Assembly (NCBI RefSeq): GCF_002860205.1
Contig: NZ_PGVB01000029.1
Coordinates: forward strand, 62,001 to 126,000
Source of the DNA: Bacillus sp. T33-2
GTDB taxonomy: Bacteria > Bacillota > Bacilli > Bacillales > Cytobacillaceae
Direction of reading: 5' to 3'
DNA length: 64,000 bases
In this document: positions 29,225-38,720 of the stretch, in pieces
Layout of the letters: each line of letters begins with the position of its first letter
Numbering within the stretch: position 1 is the stretch's first letter
Position numbers and translations under genes: made by a program
The notes under the pieces: generated by a model
Database searches by the model: none
Told to the model about the DNA's origin: nothing
Seen by the model: the letters and a program-made list of their open reading frames with translations, nothing else

Positions 29225-31003
29225 ATGTTTGGAAGATCATATTTTTGCGGTGAAGTCACTGAAAAGGCCATTGGTGAAAAAGTGAGCTTAAAGGGATGGG
29301 TACAAAAGCGCCGGGACCTTGGAGGGTTAATTTTCATCGATCTTCGCGACCGTTCTGGCATAGTCCAGGTGGTATTCAATCCGCATTTATCCAAGGAAGC
29401 CCTGGCAACCGCTGAGAAGATCCGCAATGAGTACGTCCTTGATATAAAAGGGACGGTAGTTGCCCGGGAGCAGGGGACGGTGAATGAAAATCTTAAGACT
29501 GGAAAAGTAGAGGTGCAGGCCGAGGAAGTAACGATTTTAAACGATGCAAAGACGCCTCCTTTTACGATTGCTGACAATACAGATGTTTCAGAGGATATCC
29601 GGCTTAAATACCGCTATTTGGATCTTCGCCGCCCGGTCATGTTCGAAACCTTCAAAATGAGGCACCAGGTGACAAAAGCAATCCGTGATTATTTGGACGG
29701 GGAAGGGTTCCTCGATGTTGAAACACCGATTTTAACGAAAAGCACTCCAGAGGGGGCACGGGATTACCTGGTACCCAGCCGTGTTCATCCGGGGGAATTT
29801 TACGCATTGCCCCAATCACCGCAAATATTCAAGCAGTTAATGATGGTCGGTGGCTTTGAGCGCTATTATCAGATTGCACGCTGCTTCCGTGACGAGGACT
29901 TGCGTGCAGACCGCCAGCCGGAATTTACACAGATCGATATTGAAACAAGTTTTATGAGCCAGGAAGATATCCTTTCATTAACTGAAAAAATGATGCAAAA
30001 AGTGATGAAGGATGTAAAAGGAATCGATATTCATGTTCCGTTCGAACGGATGCCATTCGATGAGGCAATGAGCAGGTTTGGGTCCGACAAGCCGGACACA
30101 AGGTTCGGCCTCGAGCTTGTTGATGTATCTGAGACCGTTGTAAATTCAGGATTCAAGGTGTTTTCAGCAGCAGTGTCAAGCGGGGGCCAGGTAAAGGCAA
30201 TCAATGTGAAAGGTGCGGCCGCCAAGTATTCCCGCAAGGATATTGATGGTCTGACTGAATTCGTTTCGCGGTACGGCGCTAAAGGGCTCGCGTGGCTGAA
30301 GATGGAAGAGGACGGATTAAAGGGGCCGATTTCAAAATTCTTTACTAAAGAAGAGCAGCAGACATTGCAGGCAGTGCTTGATGCTGAAACAGGCGACCTG
30401 CTATTATTTGTCGCCGACAAAAAGAGCGTGGTTGCCGATGCATTGGGCGCACTGCGCTTGAAGCTAGGCAAAGAGCTGGACTTGATTGACCGGAGCAAGT
30501 TCAATTTCCTGTGGATAACTGACTGGCCATTACTTGAGTACGATGAGGAGGAAGGCCGTTACTATGCCGCCCACCATCCATTTACAATGCCAGTACGTGA
30601 AGACCTGCCACTTCTGGAAACAGATCCGGCCAGCGTGAAGGCGCAAGCATATGACCTAGTCTTAAACGGCTATGAGCTTGGCGGGGGATCTTTGAGGATA
30701 TTCGAACGCGACATCCAGGAAAAAATGTTCTCAGTTCTCGGATTTACCAGGGAAGAAGCTCAAAGCCAGTTTGGCTTCCTCCTCGATGCTTTTGAATATG
30801 GAACACCGCCGCACGGAGGAATTGCCCTCGGTCTCGACCGCATGGTTATGCTTCTTGCTGGGAGGTCAAACCTTCGTGACACCATTGCCTTTCCAAAGAC
30901 AGCAAGTGCGAGCTGCCTGCTTACTGAAGCACCGGGGGAAGTCAGCCCGGAACAGCTGGAAGAGCTTCATTTGTCACTAAATCTTAATATAGACAAAGCA
31001 TAA
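29225..31003 (+). CDS. aspS: Aspartate-tRNA ligase
   Basis: 592-aa bacterial-type class II AspRS. It has an N-terminal OB anticodon-binding domain ([20 protein letters not shown]), motif 1 and 2 regions ([40 protein letters not shown]), the bacterial GAD insertion domain (about 290-420), and motif 3 ([16 protein letters not shown]). Spacing of 14 bases from hisS and a good GGGGGAAAC site indicate one T-box-controlled operon. Confidence 0.97.
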   Translation: MFGRSYFCGEVTEKAIGEKVSLKGWVQKRRDLGGLIFIDLRDRSGIVQVVFNPHLSKEALATAEKIRNEYVLDIKGTVVAREQGTVNENLKTGKVEVQAEEVTILNDAKTPPFTIADNTDVSEDIRLKYRYLDLRRPVMFETFKMRHQVTKAIRDYLDGEGFLDVETPILTKSTPEGARDYLVPSRVHPGEFYALPQSPQIFKQLMMVGGFERYYQIARCFRDEDLRADRQPEFTQIDIETSFMSQEDILSLTEKMMQKVMKDVKGIDIHVPFERMPFDEAMSRFGSDKPDTRFGLELVDVSETVVNSGFKVFSAAVSSGGQVKAINVKGAAAKYSRKDIDGLTEFVSRYGAKGLAWLKMEEDGLKGPISKFFTKEEQQTLQAVLDAETGDLLLFVADKKSVVADALGALRLKLGKELDLIDRSKFNFLWITDWPLLEYDEEEGRYYAAHHPFTMPVREDLPLLETDPASVKAQAYDLVLNGYELGGGSLRIFERDIQEKMFSVLGFTREEAQSQFGFLLDAFEYGTPPHGGIALGLDRMVMLLAGRSNLRDTIAFPKTASASCLLTEAPGEVSPEQLEELHLSLNLNIDKA

Positions 31004-31019
31004 TGCACTGGCTTATTCC

Positions 31020-31048
31020 TTGAAAAAGTACTGAGTTTGTGCTAATAT
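31020..31048 (+). promoter_or_regulatory. Sigma-A promoter of 6S RNA
   Basis: TTGAAA (31020-31025) and TATAAT-like TAATAT (31043-31048) are separated by 17 bases. Transcription should start near 31055-31057, just before the 6S closing stem. Confidence 0.85.
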
Positions 31049-31056
31049 ATATTCAA

Positions 31057-31258
31057 CAGATAAAGAGTCCTGATGTGTTAGTTGTATCACCTGAAGTTTT
31101 GACCGAACATTTTGTTTACGGGAGTCTGGAGTTTTTGGGCCGCGTACATGCCTTGCTTAGCAGAGGACTTACTGCAGCTTGAAACAGGACACCCACCTGC
31201 TGCGAGCGGGTTCAAAACGAAGGCACCATAAACAACGGCACGATTGGGACTCTTTCGT
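31057..31258 (+). ncRNA. ssrSA: 6S RNA (6S-1/BsrA type)
   Basis: RNA that binds sigma-A RNA polymerase and mimics an open promoter. The ends pair as a closing stem: AAAGAGTCC (31062-31070) with GGGACTCTTT (31246-31255). Interior segments match B. subtilis 6S-1 RNA as I recall it, for example GTTTTGACCGAAC, GGGAGTCTGGAGTTTTTGG, GACACCCACCTGCTGCGAGC and GGGTTCAAAACG. The location between aspS and tcdA (yrvM) is also that of bsrA. It has its own promoter; a terminator hairpin lies at 31271-31303. The exact 5' and 3' ends are estimates. Confidence 0.95.
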
Positions 31259-31270
31259 ACATAACGGATC

Positions 31271-31303
31271 ACTCCATGTCCAGCAGGCATGGAGTTTTTT
31301 TTG
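31271..31303 (+). terminator. Terminator after 6S RNA
   Basis: ACTCCATG (31271-31278) and CATGGAGT (31288-31295) with a 9-base loop, followed by eight T residues. Confidence 0.88.
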
Positions 31304-31329
31304 TTGAAATCAACTCTTTGAACACATGG

Positions 31330-31357
31330 TTGTTTTTGGCGTAAAGTATGATATATT
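31330..31357 (+). promoter_or_regulatory. Candidate promoter for tcdA
   Basis: TTGTTT (31330-31335) and TATATT (31352-31357) are 16 bases apart, and TGA before the -10 gives an extended -10. The tcdA start is 77 bases downstream. Confidence 0.5.
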
Positions 31358-31433
31358 GTTTAGCGGGTATATAAATGTATATCGAAATAGCAGTAAACAT
31401 TACGCTATGAAATTCGGTTTGGAGTGAGATAAT

Positions 31434-32201
31434 ATGCTTCATCAATTTTCAAGGAATGAGCTGGCAATCGGCACGGAAGGCCTGGACCGCATGAAAAATA
31501 GTACGGTTGCTGTGTTGGGCATTGGCGGTGTAGGGTCGTTTGCGGCCGAAGCACTGGCACGTTCAGGTGTCGGACGACTTGTGCTTGTGGACAAGGACGA
31601 TGTCGATATCACGAATGTAAACAGGCAGCTGATTGCACTGTTGTCAACGGTTGGCCAGCCAAAAGTAGAGCTGATGAGAGACAGGATAAAGGACATTAAT
31701 CCTGATTGTGAAGTAATCGCATTAAAAATGTTTTACACAGAAGAAACATATGAGCAGTTTTTCAGTTATGGCCTTGACTTCGTCGTTGATGCGTCTGACA
31801 CGATTTCTTACAAGATACACTTGATCAAGGAATGCCTCAGTCGCAATATTCCGATGATCTCAAGCATGGGTGCCGCCAACAAAATGGATCCGACCCGTTT
31901 CCAGATTGCGGATATCTTTAAAACGCACACAGACCCCATTGCAAAAGTTATCCGCACCCATTTGCGAAAAGATGGAATTAAAAAGGGGATCCCGGTAGTA
32001 TTTTCTGATGAAAGCCCGATTGTCATAAGGGAAGACGTGCGAAAAGTCGTAGGAAAAGAAAGTGCGCCGATCCGCAAGGCAAAAATGCCGCCATCCTCCA
32101 ACGCTTTTGTGCCATCCACCGCCGGATTGATCATGGCCAGTTATGTCGTAAGGTCGCTGCTGGAAGGCATTAAAATACATCGGGTAAATGAAGAAAACTA
32201 A
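31434..32201 (+). CDS. tcdA: tRNA threonylcarbamoyladenosine dehydratase TcdA
   Basis: E1/ThiF-like enzyme that cyclises t6A37 to ct6A in tRNAs reading ANN codons, using ATP. The protein has 255 aa. The nucleotide-binding loop VLGIGGVGSFAAEALARSGV is followed by DKDDVDITNVNRQL, VDASDTISYK and the C-terminal conserved SSNAFVPSTAGLIMASYVV. It corresponds to B. subtilis yrvM, located after 6S RNA. In other bacteria it works with a CsdA/CsdE sulfur relay; a cysteine desulfurase gene lies 3.4 kb downstream, without evidence of a direct link. Confidence 0.94.
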   Translation: MLHQFSRNELAIGTEGLDRMKNSTVAVLGIGGVGSFAAEALARSGVGRLVLVDKDDVDITNVNRQLIALLSTVGQPKVELMRDRIKDINPDCEVIALKMFYTEETYEQFFSYGLDFVVDASDTISYKIHLIKECLSRNIPMISSMGAANKMDPTRFQIADIFKTHTDPIAKVIRTHLRKDGIKKGIPVVFSDESPIVIREDVRKVVGKESAPIRKAKMPPSSNAFVPSTAGLIMASYVVRSLLEGIKIHRVNEEN

Positions 32202-32209
32202 TAGATTAT

Positions 32210-32243
32210 CCACCCCTTTGACAGCAATCAAAGGGGTGTTTTC
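32210..32243 (+). terminator. Terminator between tcdA and the RsfA-like gene
   Basis: CACCCCTTTGA (32211-32221) and TCAAAGGGGTG (32228-32238) form an 11-bp stem with a 6-base loop and TTTTC tail between convergent genes. Confidence 0.85.
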
Positions 32244-32895
32244 ATTGCATTTTTGCTGCTTCTGATTTTTCTTCCAATTCGCTGGCATCCTGGATGATTC
32301 TCAACAGCAGTGAATAGTCTTCCTCCAGCTTCTTATATTCTTGTTGCTTTTTTTTGAAGGATTGAGCAAGGGACTGATTAATATCCGTTAAAGAGACCAA
32401 TTCCTTTTTCAACGCTTCATTTTCAGCTTGGTTCTGGCATGACGGAGGATTTTTATCCAGCCTGTCCAGAAAATCTATGATTGAGGCGAGGTTTACGGGT
32501 GGACGGCCGAATTCGTCCAGGAGAAAGGTGTTTGTTTCTGTCGAAGTGCGGGGTAGATGTTCAGCAACGGTCTTAACTGCAAAACCTCCTACTAAAAGAG
32601 TATCCGACTCATCTGCACCTCCGGCTAGATGAGTCCCGACCGAATCCCCAGTGACCCGGTGTCTCTGCACTTCTGAATCTTTAATGGTTTCAGTGTCCAT
32701 CATATCAAGACCTGCAAATCTATCTTTTAAAACCACATTCCACCGGTATCTGCACGCCCCTGGAGTTCTTGATAAAATTGCACCAGCCTGCTTAAATGCC
32801 TCTATTTTCGTTTTTCCTGAATTCAAGTATTCAATCACCATTGCGGCCAAACGATCATCATCTTCTTTTGTCCACGCATCTTTACGCTGGCTCAT
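32242..32895 (-). CDS. RsfA-family transcriptional regulator
   Basis: 217-aa protein with an N-terminal Myb/SANT-like helical domain (KDAWTKEDDDRLAAMVIEYL ... ILSRTPGACRYRWN). This is characteristic of the Bacillus RsfA family; RsfA itself is a prespore regulator that fine-tunes sigma-F genes. A low-complexity linker and a C-terminal coiled coil (about 150-215, NEALKKELVSLTDINQSLAQ onward) follow, probably for oligomerisation. The start at ATG 32895 has AGGGGAGTTGAGATC upstream. Which of the several family members this equals cannot be told from sequence. It is convergent with tcdA. Confidence 0.82.
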   Translation of the reverse strand: MSQRKDAWTKEDDDRLAAMVIEYLNSGKTKIEAFKQAGAILSRTPGACRYRWNVVLKDRFAGLDMMDTETIKDSEVQRHRVTGDSVGTHLAGGADESDTLLVGGFAVKTVAEHLPRTSTETNTFLLDEFGRPPVNLASIIDFLDRLDKNPPSCQNQAENEALKKELVSLTDINQSLAQSFKKKQQEYKKLEEDYSLLLRIIQDASELEEKSEAAKMQ

Positions 32896-32971
32896 GATCT
32901 CAACTCCCCTAATACATGCCTGTAGTTTGCCCGAATAGGACGATTTCATGAAATAAACAGCAATCAGCATA

Positions 32972-32998
32972 CAAAAACGGGAGGCCTTTGCCTCCCGC
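32972..32998 (-). terminator. Terminator after rarA
   Basis: On the minus strand CGGGAGGC and GCCTCCCG form an 8-bp GC-rich stem followed by TTTTTG. It overlaps the last bases of rarA. Confidence 0.85.
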
Positions 32999-34278
32999 TA
33001 TTTTTTCGAACTATTAATCTTATCGTACACGGCTGCCAGCGCCTGCTCAAATTTGCCTGTCTTTTTCGGTTTAAAATAGAGCTTGTTTCTAAGTTTGTCA
33101 GGGAGGTACTGCTGCTTCACCCAGCCGCCATCGTAATCGTGCGGGTAGAGATAGCCATTCCCCCTGCCAAGTTCTGTTGCTCCCTTGTAATGGGCGTCAC
33201 GCAAATGATCCGGCACTTCACCGCTCAACCCTGCCCGGATATCACTCAAAGCCGAATCAATTGCCATAATGGCAGAGTTTGATTTTGGGGACAGGCATAA
33301 TTCGATCACGGCATTGGCAAGGGGTAGCCGTGCTTCCGGAAACCCGATTCTTTCGGCTGTTTCGATTGCCGCTAAGGTCCTTGCCCCGGCCTGTGGATTT
33401 GCGAGCCCTATATCTTCATAGGCAATGACAAGCAGCCTCCTGCCGATGCTGACAAGGTCTCCTGCTTCAATAAGGCGCCCGAGATAATGAAGGGCGGCAT
33501 TCGCATCACTGCCCCTGATGGATTTCTGGAATCCCGACAGCACATCATAGTGGGCATCGCCATCTTTATCATGTGCCAGGCTCTTTTTCTGCATGCATTC
33601 TTCCGCTGTCTTCACATCGATGGAGATGATGCCGCGCTCATCCGGTTCGGTTGAAAGGACCGCAAGCTCGAGTGCGTTCAATGCACTTCTGACATCCCCG
33701 TTGGACCCGGCGGCAAAGTGTGATAGCGCTCCAGCGGAAATGTCCGTTTCAAGCCTTCCGAGCCCTCTTTCATCGTCTTTTAAAGCCCTCAGCAATGCTT
33801 CTTCAATATTTTCAGGGCTGAGCGGCTTCAATTCAAAAATCTGGCAGCGGCTCCTGATCGCAGGGTTTATTGCATGGTAGGGGTTGCTTGTTGTCGCGCC
33901 AATCATTGTAATCATCCCGTTTTCAAGGAAAGGAAGCAGGAAATCCTGTTTCCCTTTGTCAAGGCGGTGGACTTCATCTAGCAGCAATATCACTTTCCCT
34001 GACATTTTTGCTTCGGCTGCCACCACTTCCATGTCTTTTTTATTATTTGTTACGGCATTCAAGGTCCGGAACGCGTATTTTGTGCTGCCGGCAATAGCAC
34101 TTGCTATCGAAGTCTTCCCGATGCCGGGCGGGCCGTACAAAATCATCGATGACAATTGCCGGGCCTTTACCATTCTATTAATGATCTTTCCTTCACCTAC
34201 CAAGTGCTGCTGGCCGACAATTTCATCAATCGTCCTTGGCCGCATCCTGAAGGCAAGCGGTTTTTCATTCAAGTCCAT
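32998..34278 (-). CDS. rarA: Replication-associated recombination protein RarA (MgsA)
   Basis: AAA+ clamp-loader-like ATPase acting at stalled replication forks. The protein has 426 aa, starting NEKPLAFRMRPRTIDEIVGQ; Walker A is LYGPPGIGKTS, Walker B LLLDEVHRLDKGKQD, the sensor is GATTSNPYHAINPAIRSRC, and the C-terminal MgsA domain includes DANAALHYLGRLIEAGD and YPHDYDGGWVKQQYLP. The exact start is uncertain: ATG 34278 is only two bases after GGAG, and a TTG at 34272 is better spaced. It matches yrvN of B. subtilis. Confidence 0.94.
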   Translation of the reverse strand: MDLNEKPLAFRMRPRTIDEIVGQQHLVGEGKIINRMVKARQLSSMILYGPPGIGKTSIASAIAGSTKYAFRTLNAVTNNKKDMEVVAAEAKMSGKVILLLDEVHRLDKGKQDFLLPFLENGMITMIGATTSNPYHAINPAIRSRCQIFELKPLSPENIEEALLRALKDDERGLGRLETDISAGALSHFAAGSNGDVRSALNALELAVLSTEPDERGIISIDVKTAEECMQKKSLAHDKDGDAHYDVLSGFQKSIRGSDANAALHYLGRLIEAGDLVSIGRRLLVIAYEDIGLANPQAGARTLAAIETAERIGFPEARLPLANAVIELCLSPKSNSAIMAIDSALSDIRAGLSGEVPDHLRDAHYKGATELGRGNGYLYPHDYDGGWVKQQYLPDKLRNKLYFKPKKTGKFEQALAAVYDKINSSKK

Positions 34279-34355
34279 CACTCCAAAAAATTAAAGAACG
34301 TATATTCTATTTTAACATGAAAAAGAGGCCAATGCATTTTTATGGCGAATTATGC

Positions 34356-34361
34356 TATAAT
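34356..34361 (+). promoter_or_regulatory. Candidate -10 for the yczE-like/cymR unit
   Basis: TATAAT at 34356-34361 preceded by TGC forms an extended -10. A clear -35 is not seen. The next start codon is 69 bases downstream. Confidence 0.5.
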
Positions 34362-34430
34362 GACTAAAGCCGACCTAATTAGTTGGAATTTTTCGTTCAA
34401 TTGGGAAAAATTATAATAGAAGGTGTAGAA

Positions 34431-35120
34431 ATGGAAAAAAGGAAAGGTCAGGTGCGCCCAAGGTTTTTCATTTATATTACTGGGCTTTTGGTGATGTCCC
34501 TGGGCATCGTTTTATTGATCAAAAGCGATTTGGGTGCCACGCCTTGGGATGTCCTTCATATTGGGCTCTATCATCAGTTGGGCCTTACAATTGGCAGCTG
34601 GTCTGTGTTGGCTGGTTTGTTCATTTTGACGGTTGCAGCTATCCTGGCCAAGGAAATCCCGCAGATTGGGGCTTTCTTGAACATGATTCTTGTTGGGGCC
34701 TTCATAGACATGTATTTATGGATGTCTTTCCTTGACACTCCATCTTCCACTGCTGGAAAAACGGCCATGTTTGCAATTGGCATTCTGCTACAGGGATATG
34801 GAATGGGTCTGTATATTTCGGCTCAGTTTGGAGCTGGCCCCAGGGACAGCCTGATGATTGCGATTTCGTCACGGACCGGCTGGCAAATTCGCAATGTGCG
34901 TGCCCTGATCGAGGTTATCGTATTGTTGGCCGGCTGGAGGCTTGGCGGCCCCGTTTTTTGGGGAACCATTTTTTTCAGTATCTTTATCGGGCCGATCGCG
35001 GGCAAAGCGTTGCCGCAATGCCAATCAATTACCGATAAATTTTTGAAGGCAATAAATCGCAAACGTGGTATTGAACTGGGGAATTCAGGAGAAGAAAAGA
35101 ATAGAGGTGCTCTTTTATGA
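34431..35120 (+). CDS. YczE/YitT-type membrane protein
   Basis: 229-aa integral membrane protein with about five or six helices. The N-terminal FFIYITGLLVMSLGIVLLIK plus SDLGATPWDVLHIGLYHQLG and GMGLYISAQFGAGPRDSLMI are typical of the YczE/YyaS family. The function is not established; B. subtilis YczE is needed for bacillaene/surfactin-related production. ATG 34431 follows GAAGGTGTAGAA. Its stop overlaps the cymR start (ATGA, 35117-35120), so the two genes are translationally coupled. That links this protein to sulfur regulation by context only. Confidence 0.82.
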   Translation: MEKRKGQVRPRFFIYITGLLVMSLGIVLLIKSDLGATPWDVLHIGLYHQLGLTIGSWSVLAGLFILTVAAILAKEIPQIGAFLNMILVGAFIDMYLWMSFLDTPSSTAGKTAMFAIGILLQGYGMGLYISAQFGAGPRDSLMIAISSRTGWQIRNVRALIEVIVLLAGWRLGGPVFWGTIFFSIFIGPIAGKALPQCQSITDKFLKAINRKRGIELGNSGEEKNRGALL

Positions 35121-35539
35121 AAATATCAACAAAAGGCCGTTATGGATTGACGATAATGATTGAACTCGCGAAAAAATACGGGGACGGTCCGGTTTCACTG
35201 AAATCAATTGCACAGACTAATGAATTATCCGAGCATTATTTGGAGCAGCTTGTTGCGCCACTCAGAAATGCCGGGCTTGTAAAAAGCATCAGGGGTGCCT
35301 ATGGCGGTTACATACTTGGAGATCTTCCATCAAAAATAACTGCAGGTGACATCATTCGTGTTTTGGAGGGTCCGATCAGCCCGGTTGAAGGAATTGAAGA
35401 TGAAGAGCCGGCAAAGCGTGAGCTGTGGATCAGGATCAGGGATGCCGTAAAAGATGTCCTCGATAATACTACCGTTGAAGACCTCGCTAATCATTCAGAC
35501 GATCAAGGCGATACAGATTCATACATGTTTTATATTTAG
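35117..35539 (+). CDS. cymR: Cysteine metabolism repressor CymR
   Basis: Rrf2-family repressor of cysteine and sulfur uptake genes. In B. subtilis it acts with CysK and signals through O-acetylserine. The protein has 140 aa; the winged helix has the Rrf2 pattern MKISTKGRYGLTIMIELAKK, SLKSIAQTNELSEHYLEQLV and SIRGAYGGYILG. The cysteine cluster of iron-sulfur Rrf2 proteins is absent, as expected for CymR. Its likely target, yrrT-mtnN-mccA-mccB, is at 56-59.6 kb. The start overlaps the upstream membrane-protein gene by four bases. Confidence 0.92.
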   Translation: MKISTKGRYGLTIMIELAKKYGDGPVSLKSIAQTNELSEHYLEQLVAPLRNAGLVKSIRGAYGGYILGDLPSKITAGDIIRVLEGPISPVEGIEDEEPAKRELWIRIRDAVKDVLDNTTVEDLANHSDDQGDTDSYMFYI

Positions 35540-35580
35540 ATTTAAACAGGCAATGATAACAATTAAAAGAAGGTGTTAGA

Positions 35581-36726
35581 TTGGACAGGATATATTTGGA
35601 TCATGCTGCGACAACGCCAATTCACCCCGATGTTATACAAAAAATGATGGAGGTAATGGAAACCCAGTTCGGCAACCCTTCCAGCATCCATTTTTATGGG
35701 AGGGAAGCACGGCATATCCTCGATGAGACAAGGGACGTACTTGCAAAAAGCATCGGAGCCAGGCCGAATAATATTATTTTTACAAGCGGGGGAACTGAAG
35801 CTGACAATCTCGCCATTATCGGGTCAGCCGAAAGCCTGGTGGCCAGGGGAAAGCACATCATTACCACTTCCATTGAACACCATGCGGTCCTGCACAGCTG
35901 TAAAGAACTTGAGAAGCGCGGTTTTGAAGTAACATACCTTGAGGTTGATGAAACGGGAATCGTTTCTCCGGACGCAGTCCAGGAAGCATTACGTGACGAT
36001 ACAATTTTGGTAACGGTCATGTACGGCAACAATGAAGTCGGCACCCTGCAGCCAATCTCTGAAATTGGACAGATCCTTTCAGGGCACCAGGCAGTTTTCC
36101 ACACCGATGCCGTGCAGGCATATGGTATTGAAAGGATTAATGTGGAGGAACTGCAGGCGGACCTATTGTCTGTGTCAGCCCATAAAATTAATGGCCCGAA
36201 AGGCATTGGTTTCCTTTATGTACGGGATGGGATTTCTTTGTCTCCGCGTTCATTTGGGGGGGAGCAGGAGAGGAAACGCCGCGCCGGAACGGAAAACGTA
36301 GCCGCAATTGCGGGCTTCCAGGAAGCTGCAAGGCGCGTACTGGAAGATTTGGAGGAAAAACGGGCACTTTATAAAGAGTATAAAACAATATTTATCTCAA
36401 AGCTGAAAGAAAACGGGATTTCATTTCATCAAAACGGATTGCTTGAAAATACTATGCCGCATATTTTAAACTTAAGCTTTCCGGGCACAAATGTAGAAGC
36501 GATGCTTGTCAACCTCGATTTGGCAGGAATCGCAGCTTCAAGCGGTTCGGCATGCACGGCTGGATCGATCGATCCTTCGCACGTACTTGTCGCCATGTTC
36601 GGAAAAGGGTCTGACAGACTGACAAACTCAATCCGGTTCAGCTTCGGATTATATAATAATGCTGAGCAAATAGAAAAAGCCTCAGAATCTACGGCGAAAA
36701 TTGTCCAGCGGTTAACAAATAAGTAA
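35581..36726 (+). CDS. iscS: Cysteine desulfurase (IscS/YrvO type)
   Basis: PLP enzyme that takes sulfur from L-cysteine. The protein has 381 aa, starting MDRIYLDHAATTPIHPDVIQ. The PLP lysine lies in VSAHKINGPKGIGF, and the active-site cysteine in IAASSGSACTAGSIDPSHVL. It sits 37 bases before mnmA and just after cymR; in B. subtilis YrvO donates sulfur directly to MnmA for tRNA 2-thiouridine. The start is TTG at 35581 after AAGAAGGTGTTAGA. Confidence 0.95.
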   Translation: MDRIYLDHAATTPIHPDVIQKMMEVMETQFGNPSSIHFYGREARHILDETRDVLAKSIGARPNNIIFTSGGTEADNLAIIGSAESLVARGKHIITTSIEHHAVLHSCKELEKRGFEVTYLEVDETGIVSPDAVQEALRDDTILVTVMYGNNEVGTLQPISEIGQILSGHQAVFHTDAVQAYGIERINVEELQADLLSVSAHKINGPKGIGFLYVRDGISLSPRSFGGEQERKRRAGTENVAAIAGFQEAARRVLEDLEEKRALYKEYKTIFISKLKENGISFHQNGLLENTMPHILNLSFPGTNVEAMLVNLDLAGIAASSGSACTAGSIDPSHVLVAMFGKGSDRLTNSIRFSFGLYNNAEQIEKASESTAKIVQRLTNK

Positions 36727-36754
36727 CAGAAACATTTTTTATAAAGTGAGGTGA

Positions 36755-37879
<1,125 letters not shown>

Positions 37880-37982
37880 AGCAGCCACTGGCATGTGCCC
37901 CGGCTTGCGGACGTCAAGCCGGGGTCCTCTATTAAGCGGGCAAGTTGTGCTATAATTGCAGGTAGAACGGAGCGTGGAAAGT

Positions 37983-38636
37983 TTGGACAAGAACCAGGCT
38001 GGCATCACATATATGCAAGAAGGAAAATGGGAACTCGCTGCAAAATCTTTTATGGAAGCGATTGAGGAAAATCCCGAAGATACCGTCGCCTATATTAATT
38101 TCGGAAATGTTCTCGCAGCAGTTGGGGACAGTGAAAAAGCGATCAAGTATTACGATAAAGCGATTGGCCTGGATGCAAAGGCGGCCGTCGCTTATTACAG
38201 CAAAGGAAACCTCCTGTACGAATCGGGCAGGTTTTCGGAAGCCAAGATTATGTTTGAGTCGGCACTGGCACAAGGCCTCCACTCAGCCGACAATTATTTT
38301 ATGCTCGGCATGTCACTCGTCCAGCTAGAACAATTCAGGCTTGCAGTGGCCTTTCTTCAAAGAAGCACGGAACTGAACCCTGATGACCCGGAGGCTCTAT
38401 TTCAGTACGGGCTATGCCTGGCCCGGGAGAATTTCATCGACGAAGCGATCCAGCAGTTTAATGCCTGCATTAAGCTCCAGCCTAACCATGCGGATGCGCT
38501 ATACAACCTTGGTGTCGCATACGGGTTTAAGGAGGACACGGCTAAGGCCCTCGAAATGTTTGAAAGGGTGCTCGAAGTACAGCCTGGCCACGAGATGGCA
38601 GGCCATGGCAAACAGTTGCTTGAAAAAGGAGAGTAA
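37983..38636 (+). CDS. yrrB: TPR repeat protein (YrrB)
   Basis: 217-aa protein made almost wholly of tetratricopeptide repeats (about six; for example AAKSFMEAIEENPEDTVAYI, KAIKYYDKAIGLDAKAAVAY, EAIQQFNACIKLQPNHADAL and KALEMFERVLEVQPGHEMAG). It is a protein-binding scaffold with unknown partner. The start is TTG at 37983 after CGGAGCGTGG. TATAAT at 37951-37956, preceded by TGC, gives an extended -10, so it probably has its own promoter. Between it and mnmA, CCCCGGCTTG and CAAGCCGGGG (37898-37924) form a strong hairpin without a T tract. recD2 follows. Confidence 0.88.
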   Translation: MDKNQAGITYMQEGKWELAAKSFMEAIEENPEDTVAYINFGNVLAAVGDSEKAIKYYDKAIGLDAKAAVAYYSKGNLLYESGRFSEAKIMFESALAQGLHSADNYFMLGMSLVQLEQFRLAVAFLQRSTELNPDDPEALFQYGLCLARENFIDEAIQQFNACIKLQPNHADALYNLGVAYGFKEDTAKALEMFERVLEVQPGHEMAGHGKQLLEKGE

Positions 38637-38720
38637 TACTTCGCCTCAGAAATTAGCATCGGCAAAACCCGTGCTGTGCCTATTTGAAGTTACATTGCCT
38701 TGATGAAGGGGGGCTTCACG

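Noticed and set aside
37898-37924. Intrinsic terminator after mnmA
   Set aside because: The CCCCGGCTTG-CAAGCCGGGG stem is strong, but it is followed by TCCTCTATT rather than a T run, so it was not listed as a terminator.
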